DNA of 64,000 bases, taken from Rhizobium sp. Q54. GTDB lineage: Bacteria; Pseudomonadota; Alphaproteobacteria; Rhizobiales; Xanthobacteraceae. The position numbers and the translations under genes are program-made. Shown piece after piece: positions 6,834-15,022 of this stretch (its first letter is position 1; each line of letters opens with the position of its first letter). The stretch is from contig CAMDSH010000008.1 of NCBI GenBank assembly GCA_945907045.1, positions 1 through 64,000 on the forward strand, given 5' to 3'. The notes beneath the pieces were generated by a model, which was not told the origin of the DNA, ran no database searches, and saw only the letters and a program-made list of their open reading frames with translations.

Positions 6834-8810
6834 CTATTCGGCGGCATCGGCCGGCGCGGTGAGCGAACGCCCCGCAGCGGCAGTGATTTCGTCTTCGACC
6901 AGCGGAGGATTGCGGTTCGGCGCCACCGGTTCCTCGCCCGCCAAAGCCAATTTCTCGCGCGCCTCTTCGGCCTCGCGCTGGCGATTCCACATGCTGGCAT
7001 AGAGCCCGCTATGCGCAAGTAATTGTTGATGACTGCCGCGCTCGACGATGACGCCCTGGTCGAGCACGATGATCTCGTCGGCCCCGACAATCGTAGAGAG
7101 CCGGTGCGCAATCACCAGCGTTGTGCGGTTGCGCGAGACGCGCTCCAGAGCATCCTGAATTTCCCGCTCGGTGTGGCTGTCAAGCGCCGAGGTGGCCTCA
7201 TCGAGCAGCAAAATCGGCGGGCCTTTCAAAATCGTGCGGGCGATCGCCACGCGCTGTTTCTCGCCGCCGGAAAGCTTCAATCCGCGCTCGCCGACTTCGG
7301 TCTCGTAGCCCTTGGGAGAAAGCCGGATGAAACCGTCGATCTGCGCCAGCCGCGCGGCCTCCTCGACCTCGGTATCGCTCGCGTCCCAGCGGCCATAACG
7401 GATGTTGTAACGGATGGTATCGTTGAACAGCACCGTGTCCTGCGGGACCATGCCAATATTGAGCCGCAGCGATTTCTGCGTCACGCCGCTGATGTCCTGC
7501 CCGTCGATCAAGATGCGTCCCGCGGTGACATCGTAAAATCGATAGAGCAGCCGCGAGATCGTCGACTTGCCGGCGCCGGAGGGACCGACGATGGCGACCG
7601 TTTTCCCGGCTGGGACGTCGAAGCTCAGCCCCTTGAGGATGCGGCGCTCCGGCTCGTAGGAGAACACGACGTTCTCGAAGCGGATGGTGCCGTCGGTGAC
7701 TTTGAGCGGCGGCGCGCCAGGCTTATCGACGATCTCCGGCGGGCGGCCGAGAATGTTGAACATGATCTCGATGTCGGTCACCGCCTGCTTGATCTCGCGA
7801 TAGACCATGCCCATGAAATTGAGCGGCTGGTAAAGCTGGATCATCATGGCGTTGATCATGACGAAGTCGCCGACGGTGTTGGTGCCAGCCTGAATGCCCG
7901 ACACGCACATCACCATCGCAGCGCCAAGGCCGAAGGTGAAAATCACCGCCTGCCCGGCGTTGAGCACCGCGAGCGAGGTGTAAGCCTTCACGCTCGCCTT
8001 CTCGTACCGCGCCATCGACTTGTCGTAACGCGCGGCCTCGCGCTCCTCGGCGCTGAAATATTTCACCGTCTCGTAATTGAGCAGCGAGTCGATCGCCTTG
8101 GTGTTGGCATCGGTGTCGCTTTCGTTCATCGTGCGGCGGATGTTGATGCGCCACTCGGTCGCGATGTACGTGAACCACATATAAAGCACGACCGTGACGA
8201 CGATGACGGCGACATAGCGCCAGTCGAATTGCCAGAGCAGCACGGCGACGATGAGCGCAAGTTCGATGATGGTGGGCGCGAGCTGCAGGATCACCATGCG
8301 GACGATGACTTCGATGCCGTTGCGTCCGCGCTCCAGCACGCGCGTCAGCCCGCCGGTTTTGCGCTCGAGATGGAAACGCAACGAGAGTTGGTGCATGTGC
8401 TCGAAGGTGCGGAAGGCGAGCCGCCGCACCGCATGCATCGCCACTTTCGCGAACACGCCGTCGCGCATCTGCGTGAGGACAGCCATCAAAATGCGCATGC
8501 CGCCGTAGGCAATCGTCATGGCAGCCGGAACGGCGAGCCCCAGCATCAGCCACGCAGTGGCGCTCGGCGGCGCGCTGTTTTGGCCCGCCAGCGCGTCGGT
8601 CGCCCATTTGAAAGTGAAAGGCACCGCGATGGTCGCAAGCTTCGCCACCAGCAGCAGCAGCATCGCCCAGACCACGCGCATTTTCAGATCGCGCCGCTCG
8701 GACGGCCAGATATAGGGCCACAGATTGAACAGCGTCGAAGTCAGCGCGCCGCGATCCGCGGAGATGCGTTTGGGTTGCCCGGCACTCGCCTGATGGTGGT
8801 GGTCGCTCAT
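6834..8810 (-). CDS. atm1: Atm1/HMT1-type ABC exporter, fused membrane and ATPase domains
   Basis: This 658-residue half-transporter forms a homodimer in the inner membrane. Six transmembrane helices span about residues 35-330; the ATPase domain follows, with Walker A GPSGAGKST near residue 409, the signature LSGGEKQRVAIAR near 510 and Walker B ILLLDEATSALDS. The bacterial Atm1 family exports glutathione-metal or persulfide species, which is the best family match, but the substrate is inferred. ATG at 8810 (MSDHHHQ) was preferred over a GTG two codons earlier. The His-rich N-terminus (DHHH) is unusual. It precedes psd by nine bases. Confidence 0.88.
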   Translation of the reverse strand: MSDHHHQASAGQPKRISADRGALTSTLFNLWPYIWPSERRDLKMRVVWAMLLLLVAKLATIAVPFTFKWATDALAGQNSAPPSATAWLMLGLAVPAAMTIAYGGMRILMAVLTQMRDGVFAKVAMHAVRRLAFRTFEHMHQLSLRFHLERKTGGLTRVLERGRNGIEVIVRMVILQLAPTIIELALIVAVLLWQFDWRYVAVIVVTVVLYMWFTYIATEWRINIRRTMNESDTDANTKAIDSLLNYETVKYFSAEEREAARYDKSMARYEKASVKAYTSLAVLNAGQAVIFTFGLGAAMVMCVSGIQAGTNTVGDFVMINAMMIQLYQPLNFMGMVYREIKQAVTDIEIMFNILGRPPEIVDKPGAPPLKVTDGTIRFENVVFSYEPERRILKGLSFDVPAGKTVAIVGPSGAGKSTISRLLYRFYDVTAGRILIDGQDISGVTQKSLRLNIGMVPQDTVLFNDTIRYNIRYGRWDASDTEVEEAARLAQIDGFIRLSPKGYETEVGERGLKLSGGEKQRVAIARTILKGPPILLLDEATSALDSHTEREIQDALERVSRNRTTLVIAHRLSTIVGADEIIVLDQGVIVERGSHQQLLAHSGLYASMWNRQREAEEAREKLALAGEEPVAPNRNPPLVEDEITAAAGRSLTAPADAAE

Positions 8811-8952
8811 TCTCACGGTCCGTCACGGGACGGGCCTTGAACGCGGACCGTCGCAGCCCTTCATATAGGAGGATTCTCGCCGACAATCACCCCGGCCCAT
8901 CATTTCAGACATGCGTCTTGACGCTTGCGGCCCGCGAAGGCACATCCATGCC

Positions 8953-9552
8953 ATGAGCAACATTCGAAAAATCTGCGTTTATTGCGGCTCTGGCGATGGC
9001 AACGACCCCGCCTTCGTCAAAGCCGCCGGGGATTTCGGGAAAATCCTGGCCAAAAACGGCATCGGCCTCGTTTATGGCGGCGGCGCGGTCGGCCTGATGG
9101 GCGCGGTCTCCAACGCCGTGCACGAAAACGGCGGCAAGGTGACCGGCATCATCCCGGAATTTCTGATGACACGCGAGCGCGCGCAGCGCAGCCACGAGTT
9201 GATCGTCACGCGCAACATGCACGAGCGCAAGCAGAAGATGTTCGAACACGCCGACGCTTTCGTCGCCCTGCCCGGCGGCGTCGGCACGCTGGAGGAAGTT
9301 GTCGAGCAACTTACCTGGGCGCAACTCGGACAGCACAAGAAGCCGATCCTGCTCGCCAACATCAAGGGATTCTGGGACCCGCTGTGCGCGCTGCTCAATC
9401 ACATGCGCAAGCTGGAGTTCATCCGCTACGGCTTGCAGGTAGAGGTGCTGGTGGCGGACAAGGTCGAGGATATCTTGCCGAAAATCATCGCCGCCGCGCC
9501 AACTGAAGAATCCGAAAAGAAAATGAATACCGAGGCCGCCGAGGGACTCTGA
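8953..9552 (+). CDS. LOG-family (TIGR00730) nucleotide phosphoribohydrolase
   Basis: This 199-residue Rossmann-fold protein belongs to the family once called lysine decarboxylase-like. The diagnostic motif PGGVGTLEEVVEQLTWAQLG is present, as are the N-terminal ICVYCGSGDG and GGGAVGLMGAV. Characterised members release free base from cytokinin or AMP-like monophosphates (LOG activity). The ATG at 8953 was chosen because the family N-terminus begins MSNIRKICVYCGS; a longer frame from 8911 lacks similarity. It is divergent from the Atm1-type gene and probably has its own promoter. Confidence 0.88.
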   Translation: MSNIRKICVYCGSGDGNDPAFVKAAGDFGKILAKNGIGLVYGGGAVGLMGAVSNAVHENGGKVTGIIPEFLMTRERAQRSHELIVTRNMHERKQKMFEHADAFVALPGGVGTLEEVVEQLTWAQLGQHKKPILLANIKGFWDPLCALLNHMRKLEFIRYGLQVEVLVADKVEDILPKIIAAAPTEESEKKMNTEAAEGL

Positions 9553-9558
9553 ACGGAG

Positions 9559-9936
9559 CTATCGCTTGAGGAACGTCACCGCCTCAATGCGGTTTCCGTC
9601 AGGATCGCGGATGAAGGCGGCGTAATAGCCCTCGCCGTGCTGCGGGCGCAGGCCCGGTTTGCCGTCCGACGTGCCGCCGCTTTGCAAGGCCGCAACGTGA
9701 AAGGCATCAACCGCCTGCGGCGTGGATGCGCGAAGGCAAATATGCGCGCCGCTGTCGACTCTGACCTCAGCCATCTCCGCCCGCTTGTTCACCCAGAATT
9801 CCGCGTATTGTTTTCCAAAGCCGATGGTCGTGACGCGCGATTCCAGCTCGGCGAGGCCAAGCGCGCCGAGCACGACGCGATAGAAAAGCCGGGCGCGCTC
9901 AAGATCGCTCACCGAAACGGAGACGTGATCGATCAT
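9559..9936 (-). CDS. VOC/glyoxalase superfamily protein
   Basis: This 125-residue single-domain protein has the paired beta-alpha-beta-beta-beta units of the vicinal-oxygen-chelate fold: MIDHVSVSVSDLERARLFYRVVL at the start and GYYAAFIRDPDGNRIEAVTF at the end. Candidate metal ligands are His4 and Glu near the C-terminus. The start at 9936 is set by the conserved MIDHV beginning; it lies four bases after the stop of the deaminase gene upstream, so the two are one transcript. A paralogue with similar ends lies at 17242. Substrate unknown. Confidence 0.82.
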   Translation of the reverse strand: MIDHVSVSVSDLERARLFYRVVLGALGLAELESRVTTIGFGKQYAEFWVNKRAEMAEVRVDSGAHICLRASTPQAVDAFHVAALQSGGTSDGKPGLRPQHGEGYYAAFIRDPDGNRIEAVTFLKR

Positions 9937-9940
9937 GGCG

Positions 9941-10366
9941 TTAGCGCCGCGGCGGGCCGAGATCGGCCGCATCCGCGCCGGCATACATGCGCCCTAGCCG
10001 CGCCTCCACCGCCGCGCGCTGACATTCCGAACACGGCTGCGAAGTGGAATACATCACGCAATCGGACAAATCGTTGCGGGCAAGGCGCGCCTGCGCATCG
10101 CGGATTGCTTCGCGCTCCGCATGCGCGGTCGAATCCTTCTTAGTGACAACGCGGCTCGGTCCCCAGCCGACGATCGTGTTGTCGCGCACGATGACCGCGC
10201 CATAGGCCTGATCGCCGCCATCGATCGCGCGCTGCTTCATTGCGAACGCAGCCGCGACAAAACCGCGCCGGGGCTCGTCGAGCGGCGCAGCAGACGCGCG
10301 CCCGCTCAAGGCCGCCGCTATCGCGGCCAGCGCCGTAAGGATCGATCTGCGGTTAAGTGCCAACAT
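9941..10366 (-). CDS. Exported cytidine/guanine deaminase-like zinc enzyme
   Basis: This 141-residue protein has the CMP/dCMP-deaminase zinc site: His82-Ala-Glu84 (TAHAEREAI) and Pro111-Cys112-x-x-Cys115 (SQPCSECQ). His82, Cys112 and Cys115 would bind Zn and Glu84 would shuttle protons. Unusually it begins with a signal-like region: NRRSILTAL at 5-13 is Tat-like, followed by an Ala-rich hydrophobic core and an ASA|AP cleavage site near residue 26. Family members I know are cytoplasmic, so periplasmic location is the surprising inference. The mature domain is slightly shorter than a typical nucleoside deaminase. Confidence 0.75.
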   Translation of the reverse strand: MLALNRRSILTALAAIAAALSGRASAAPLDEPRRGFVAAAFAMKQRAIDGGDQAYGAVIVRDNTIVGWGPSRVVTKKDSTAHAEREAIRDAQARLARNDLSDCVMYSTSQPCSECQRAAVEARLGRMYAGADAADLGPPRR

Positions 10367-10385
10367 TGCGCTCCGCCTCCCGCGC

Positions 10386-11981
10386 TTACGCCGGCGCTTT
10401 GGACTTCACCAGCTTGTAGACAATGGAGTCCATTAGCGCCTGAAACGAGGCATCGATGATGTTGGGCGACACGCCGATGGTGGTCCAGCGCTCACCGGCC
10501 TCGTCCTCGCTCTCGATCAGAACGCGCGTCACGGCCTCGGTGCCGGCATTGAGAATGCGCACGCGGTAATCGATCAGCTTGAGTCCGGCGATAAATTTCT
10601 GGTACTTGCCCAGATCCTTGCGCAGCGCGAGATCGAGCGCGTTCACCGGGCCGTTGCCTTCCGCCGCCGATATCAGGTGCTCGTCGCCGACGCTCACCTT
10701 CACCACCGCGAGCGTAACGGTGACGCGCTGGCCCTTGGCGTTGTTGCGTTGCTCGACGTTGACGTCGAATTGCGTGACGTCGAAATAATTAGGCACGGTG
10801 CCGAGCTCGCGACGCGCCAGCAGCTCGAACGACGCATCGGCCGCTTCGTAAGCGTAGCCCGCAGCCTCGCGCTCCTTCACCTTGTCGAGCAGGCGCGCGA
10901 TGCGCGGATCGTCCTTATCGGCCTTGATGCCGATGCGGTCGAGTTCGGCCATCACGTTGGATTTGCCGCCCTGGTCCGACACCATCAGCTTGCGGCGGTT
11001 GCCGACCGTCTCGGGCGAGACGTGCTCGTAGGTCGCGGGGTCCTTCATGATGGCGGAAGCGTGGATGCCCGCCTTGGTCGCGAACGCGCTCTCGCCGACA
11101 TAAGGCGCATGCCGGTTCGAGGCGCGGTTGAGGATGTCGTCGAACTTGTGCGAGGCCTGCGCCAGCGCCTTCAAATTTGCGTCCGACACGTTGACATCGA
11201 AGCGCTCGGAAAACTCCGGCTTTAACTTGAGCGTCGGGATGATGGAGACGAGATTGGCGTTGCCGCAGCGCTCGCCGATGCCGTTGAGCGTGCCCTGAAT
11301 CTGCCGCGCGCCGGCGCGCACGGCGGCGAGCGAATTCGCCACTGCCTGCTCGGTGTCGTTGTGCGCGTGAATGCCGACATGGCTGCCGGGGATAACCTTG
11401 ACCACCTCGGCGACGATCTTCTCGACCTCGTGCGGCAGCGCGCCGCCGTTGGTGTCGCACAGCACGACCCAGCGCGCGCCTTCATCGTAGGCGGCCTTGG
11501 CGCAGGCGAGCGCATATTTCGGATTGGCCTTGTAGCCGTCGAAGAAGTGCTCGCAGTCGAGCAGCACCTCGCGGCCTTTTGCCTTCGCCGCGCGCACGCT
11601 GTCGCGAATGGAAGCAAGATTTTCTTCTTCCGTTGTCTCCAGCGCGACGCGCACGTGGTAGTCCCACGTTTTCGCGACGAAACAGATGGCGTCGGCTTTC
11701 GCCTCCAATAGCAGAGCGAGACCCGGATCGTTCGACGTCGAGCGACCGGGACGGCGCGTCATGCCGAAGGCCGTGAACGTCGTACTCAGCTTGCGATCCT
11801 CGGAAAACAATTGCGTGTCGGTCGGATTGGCGCCGGGGTAGCCGCCCTCGACGTAATCAAGCCCAAGACCGTCCAGCATCCCGGCGATCACCAGTTTATC
11901 GTGCAGCGTAAAATCGACGCCATTCGTCTGCGCGCCGTCGCGCAGCGTGGTGTCGAAAAGATAAAGGCGCTCTTTACTCAT
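10386..11981 (-). CDS. cimA: (R)-citramalate synthase
   Basis: This 531-residue DRE-TIM metallolyase condenses acetyl-CoA with pyruvate to citramalate, an alternative entry to isoleucine. LYLFDTTLRDG is the catalytic/metal motif and HAHNDTEQAVANSLAA the HxH metal-binding region; the C-terminal 150 residues are the LeuA-type allosteric domain. The size is that of the CimA family (TIGR00977), longer than HMG-CoA lyase and of different domain content from LeuA. The second of two adjacent ATGs (11981) was taken because GTGAGG lies at proper spacing. It is the last gene after cysS, a GNAT and a 37-aa membrane peptide. Confidence 0.9.
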   Translation of the reverse strand: MSKERLYLFDTTLRDGAQTNGVDFTLHDKLVIAGMLDGLGLDYVEGGYPGANPTDTQLFSEDRKLSTTFTAFGMTRRPGRSTSNDPGLALLLEAKADAICFVAKTWDYHVRVALETTEEENLASIRDSVRAAKAKGREVLLDCEHFFDGYKANPKYALACAKAAYDEGARWVVLCDTNGGALPHEVEKIVAEVVKVIPGSHVGIHAHNDTEQAVANSLAAVRAGARQIQGTLNGIGERCGNANLVSIIPTLKLKPEFSERFDVNVSDANLKALAQASHKFDDILNRASNRHAPYVGESAFATKAGIHASAIMKDPATYEHVSPETVGNRRKLMVSDQGGKSNVMAELDRIGIKADKDDPRIARLLDKVKEREAAGYAYEAADASFELLARRELGTVPNYFDVTQFDVNVEQRNNAKGQRVTVTLAVVKVSVGDEHLISAAEGNGPVNALDLALRKDLGKYQKFIAGLKLIDYRVRILNAGTEAVTRVLIESEDEAGERWTTIGVSPNIIDASFQALMDSIVYKLVKSKAPA

Positions 11982-11988
11982 CATGGCC

Positions 11989-12102
11989 TCACGAAAATAC
12001 GCCGAACACATAAAGCGCGAGCACCGCCGCGGCGACCAGCAGCGCGTATTTCAGTGCGATGTAATAGAACCAGTGACGCGGGAACGGCGTGTCGGGCTTC
12101 AT
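11989..12102 (-). CDS. 37-residue single-pass membrane peptide
   Basis: This short reading frame encodes [20 protein letters not shown] followed by LLVAAAVLALYVFGVFS. It has a charged/aromatic head, one hydrophobic helix (about residues 15-36) and no further domain. Its ATG overlaps the GNAT stop codon (ATGA, 12099-12102), and its TGA lies in the ribosome site of cimA seven bases before that start. Overlap at one end, a short gap at the other, and a clean membrane helix argue that it is translated. I do not recognise a family. It was found by reading the gap between the GNAT and cimA genes. Confidence 0.65.
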   Translation of the reverse strand: MKPDTPFPRHWFYYIALKYALLVAAAVLALYVFGVFS

Positions 12103-12602
12103 GGCGCGCTTCCTTGTGCCAGCTTCTTTTCCATCGTCGTGTTGGCGAGCCACTCGCCGGCGAGCGTGACGGTGTTGCGCTGCTTGCCGGCGTAGCCGCG
12201 ATGCTCGAAAAATTCGCGCGCGCTGTCGCTGGCATCCACCGTGAGACGCGGCGTACCGCGCGCGGCGGCGAGTTTTTCCAGCGCGCCGCAGAGCATCGCG
12301 CCGAGGCCCTGCCGGGCGACGGCGGGATGGACATAGAGCATGTCGATCTGCTCGGTGCCCGCGAGCGAGATGAAACCGACGGCGGAGCCGTCGAGCGTCG
12401 CGATCAACGTGAGTTGCCCCGCGAGGCGCTTGGAAAACGTTTCCAGATCGTCCACGGCGGTGACCCAGGCATCCTGCTGAGCCTTGCTGTAATCCTCCGA
12501 CGTCAATTCCTCGACGCTGGAGCGGAAAATCTCAGCGAGGAACGGCGCGTCCTGCGGCAGGAACGGCCGCAGCGCTTGCGTCGGATTTGCGCGGGCGTTC
12601 AT
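12099..12602 (-). CDS. GNAT-family N-acetyltransferase
   Basis: This 167-residue protein has the GNAT core: beta4 with [22 protein letters not shown] supplies the acetyl-CoA pyrophosphate loop (Q/R-x-x-G-x-G/A, here RQGLGA), and [18 protein letters not shown] is the conserved late helix and strand. The target is unknown. Its ATG overlaps the cysS stop (ATGA) and its stop overlaps the start of the 37-aa peptide, so translation is probably coupled across all of them. A start five codons upstream is possible but lies inside cysS. Confidence 0.82.
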   Translation of the reverse strand: MNARANPTQALRPFLPQDAPFLAEIFRSSVEELTSEDYSKAQQDAWVTAVDDLETFSKRLAGQLTLIATLDGSAVGFISLAGTEQIDMLYVHPAVARQGLGAMLCGALEKLAAARGTPRLTVDASDSAREFFEHRGYAGKQRNTVTLAGEWLANTTMEKKLAQGSAP

Positions 12603-14191
12603 CGCTTGATCTTCCAAGTCGTCGTGCCGTCTTTGTGGTCTTCAAGTTCAACACCCATGGCAACAAGTTCGTCGCGGATGAGGTCAGATTTTTTGAAGTC
12701 CTTGGCCTTACGTGCAGCGTTACGAGCGGAGATTTGAGCTTCGACCTTATTCGAAAGCTCTTTTTCAAGATTCGCCATCCCGGCGCTGGTCTTGTTTCCG
12801 ACAAACATTACGCCCGCATCATTCAATTGAATTACGAAACCCGCATTCGACAACAAATTTATGAGTCGGTCGGCGGCTTCATCGAATCCGTTTGCGACGG
12901 CGGCTCGATACGCCACTATGTCCTCTACCTGTTTCGGATCAGGTTTAGGCCCACTGCTATATATATGGGCGTCAAAACTAGGATGGAAAAAACCTGGTCG
13001 GTTTATGTTACGGAAGCCCAACCAACGTAAAGCTACAATGAATGATTCAATTGATGACTTTTCACTCTTTGTAAGACGATACATCTCCCGCAATCTTGCT
13101 AATGCCAACGGTGTATTGAGATCATCGCGCAACGCGTTGATTAATTCCGAATCAAGATCGGCTTCTACATCCATCAAACTTTCAATTGCGTTGAAATAGT
13201 CGAGTATCAATTCTGACCACGAAAGTAGCTCTTTTCGAGCATTGTCTAGGCCGTGACGCGTCCAATCGATTGGCTGCCTATAATGAGTTGTCAGCATTAG
13301 AAGACGAAGAACGTCTCCGGGAAATACACATTCCAACTCGTTAATCGTCACGAAATTCCCGGCGCTCTTGGCCATCTTCTCGCCTTCGACCTGCAAGAAG
13401 CCATTGTGCATCCAGTAATTCGCCATCACGCCGGTGTGAAACGCGCACCTCGACTGTGCGATTTCGTTTTCGTGATGCGGGAACACCAAGTCGATGCCGC
13501 CGCCGTGGATGTCGAAGGTCTCGCCGAGATGCTTCCATGACATCGCCGAGCATTCGATGTGCCAGCCGGGGCGGCCCGGCGTCTTGATGCCGGCGGGCGA
13601 TGGCCATGACGGCTCGTTCTCCTTCGAGGGTTTCCACAACACGAAGTCCATCGCATCGCGCTTGTAGGGCGCAACCTCGACGCGCGCGCCCGCGACCATC
13701 TCGTCGAGTGTACGGTTCGACAGCTTGCCGTAATCCTTCATCGAGGGCACGTCGAACAGCACATGCTCTTCGGCGACGTAAGCGTGCTTCGACGCGACCA
13801 GCTTTTCGATCAGCGTCTTCATCTCGCCGATGTGCTCTGTCGCGCGCGGCTCGACGGTCGGCGGCAAACATCCCAGCGCCGCCACATCCGCCTTGAAATT
13901 TTCATAGGTCGCTTTCGTCAACTCGCCGATGGAAATTCCGCGCTCAGCCGCGCGCGCGTTGATCTTGTCGTCCACGTCGGTGATGTTGCGCACGTAGGTG
14001 ACGTGGCTCTCGCCATAGAGATGGCGCAGCAGGCGGAACAGCACGTCGAAGACGATGACCGGGCGCGCGTTGCCGATATGGGCGAAGTCGTAGACGGTCG
14101 GCCCGCACACATACATGCGCACGCGCGCAGAATCGAGCGGCTGGAAAATCCGCTTCTCGCGCGTCAGCGTATCGTAGAGCTTCAAATCCAT
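12599..14191 (-). CDS. cysS: Cysteinyl-tRNA synthetase with AT-rich 3' half
   Basis: This 530-residue class I synthetase charges tRNA-Cys. [16 protein letters not shown] carries the first zinc ligand and the HIGH motif; WHIECSAM and FPHHENE supply the other zinc ligands; KMAKSAGN is the KMSKS loop with Ala for Ser. The protein is some 60-70 residues longer than a usual CysRS. From about 12605 to 13335 (residue about 285 to the end) GC falls sharply: 20/60 at 13021-13080 and 21/60 at 13141-13200 versus 38/60 at 13681-13740. The ATG at 14191 is chosen over an upstream TTG. The frame is intact. Confidence 0.93.
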   Translation of the reverse strand: MDLKLYDTLTREKRIFQPLDSARVRMYVCGPTVYDFAHIGNARPVIVFDVLFRLLRHLYGESHVTYVRNITDVDDKINARAAERGISIGELTKATYENFKADVAALGCLPPTVEPRATEHIGEMKTLIEKLVASKHAYVAEEHVLFDVPSMKDYGKLSNRTLDEMVAGARVEVAPYKRDAMDFVLWKPSKENEPSWPSPAGIKTPGRPGWHIECSAMSWKHLGETFDIHGGGIDLVFPHHENEIAQSRCAFHTGVMANYWMHNGFLQVEGEKMAKSAGNFVTINELECVFPGDVLRLLMLTTHYRQPIDWTRHGLDNARKELLSWSELILDYFNAIESLMDVEADLDSELINALRDDLNTPLALARLREMYRLTKSEKSSIESFIVALRWLGFRNINRPGFFHPSFDAHIYSSGPKPDPKQVEDIVAYRAAVANGFDEAADRLINLLSNAGFVIQLNDAGVMFVGNKTSAGMANLEKELSNKVEAQISARNAARKAKDFKKSDLIRDELVAMGVELEDHKDGTTTWKIKR

Positions 14192-14548
14192 AAGAGACAC
14201 ATGCCCATTCAAGACACGATGTTCCGCCGCACTTTTCTGCCGAAAAGGCGCGACAAAACATGCGCTTTCGGCCCTTGCCGGCCGGGCGTCCCTTTGTATC
14301 TCGATTCGAGAAAAGACGGCCGCAGCCAGCGTTGGGCGCTAGCTAATAATCTCCCGGCAGATGCCGGTGCGGGTGAAAAGGCCGTTCATGCGCGGCAGAA
14401 TGGTCAAGCGCGGCAATTACGTCAAGAGCCGCCGCCCCAGCCCAAAATGGCCGCATTCACCGGGGTTTAAGCAGTTAGCGAAAGCTTAATGGTTTGCTCG
14501 CATTCTCCCTCTCGTAGCGATCCGGCTGCCAACCTTAAGGGGGGTCCG
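14192..14548. other. 357-base gap without a convincing gene
   Basis: The gap separates divergent cysS and a small secreted-protein gene. It contains a 42-codon frame (14361-14489, plus) encoding a very basic peptide with no recognisable feature, a short GC-rich inverted repeat CCGGCA-GA-TGCCGG at 14354-14367, and a near-match to a CtrA box at 14475-14489 (TTAG-N7-TTAA). Promoters for both flanking genes must lie here, but I could not place them with confidence. Confidence 0.5.
14475..14489. promoter_or_regulatory. CtrA-like site with one mismatch (TTAG-N7-TTAA)
   Basis: TTAG at 14475-14478 and TTAA at 14486-14489 are seven bases apart, one base from the CtrA consensus, 60 bases before the next start. 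It could be chance, since the flanking DNA is locally AT-rich. Confidence 0.25.
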
Positions 14549-14860
14549 ATGCGGTCCGCTCTTGCCGCCCTGACTTTCATCATCGTGCTGCTCACCGCCG
14601 GCTCCGCGCTGGCCGAACGGCGCCTGTTCATCATCGCCAACAATGCCAACGGCGGCGTCGACCGTTGCCTTGCCTCCGGCGCCAAGTGCGGCGTGGAGGC
14701 AGCGCAGGCTTATTGCAAGTCGCGCGAATACGCCCAAGCCGGCAACTTCCGCAAGGTCGATCGCGACGACATCACCGGCGCAATCCCGACCGCCGGGGTC
14801 AGCGGCGCCTGCCACGGCGCGTCCTGCGACGAATTCGTCGCCATCGAGTGCACGCGCTGA
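14549..14860 (+). CDS. Small secreted protein with six cysteines
   Basis: The gene encodes 103 residues: a clear signal peptide (MRSALAALTFIIVLLTAGSA|LAE) and a mature part of about 82 residues with six cysteines (C-x6-C, YC, AC-x4-C, EC), enough for three disulphides in the periplasm. AAGGGGGG eight bases upstream of the ATG fixes the start. I recall similar short proteins as hypothetical in Rhizobiales but know no function. A strong terminator hairpin follows at 14898, so it is probably monocistronic. Confidence 0.7.
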   Translation: MRSALAALTFIIVLLTAGSALAERRLFIIANNANGGVDRCLASGAKCGVEAAQAYCKSREYAQAGNFRKVDRDDITGAIPTAGVSGACHGASCDEFVAIECTR

Positions 14861-14897
14861 ACTGACGGCGCGGCTTTTGGAACTTTTCACGCTTTGA

Positions 14898-14935
14898 GAA
14901 TCGCGCGGCCATTCGCCGCGCGGTTCCATTTTATA
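14898..14935 (+). terminator. Intrinsic terminator after the six-Cys peptide gene
   Basis: A 12-bp stem (14898-14909 with 14915-14926, one G-U pair) and a five-base loop (CATTC) are followed by CCATTTTAT. The core arms CGCGCGGC and GCCGCGCG pair perfectly. The U tract is short but the stem is very strong. It separates the small gene from the hybrid kinase gene. Confidence 0.6.
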
Positions 14936-15022
14936 CGCCGGCTGTTGAGTTCGCCCGCGCTTGCCGGTACCAATTGATGGCCGGTGTTTTCAGGCCGGTA
15001 TAAGGACCGGCCCCGGCTTTTC

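Noticed and set aside
7023..8840. 605-codon open frame on the plus strand across the Atm1-type gene
   Set aside because: It is antisense to a clearly conserved ABC exporter and its translation is rich in His, Arg and Asp without any motif; long antisense frames are common in GC-rich DNA.
12599..14191. cysS as two genes or a frameshifted pseudogene because of the composition break
   Set aside because: One uninterrupted frame runs through, with all zinc and nucleotide motifs and a coupled downstream start; a mosaic gene is the better reading.
14361..14489. 42-codon basic reading frame before the six-Cys peptide gene
   Set aside because: It has no ribosome site or family features, and overlaps a candidate regulatory site; kept only as a note in the gap entry.
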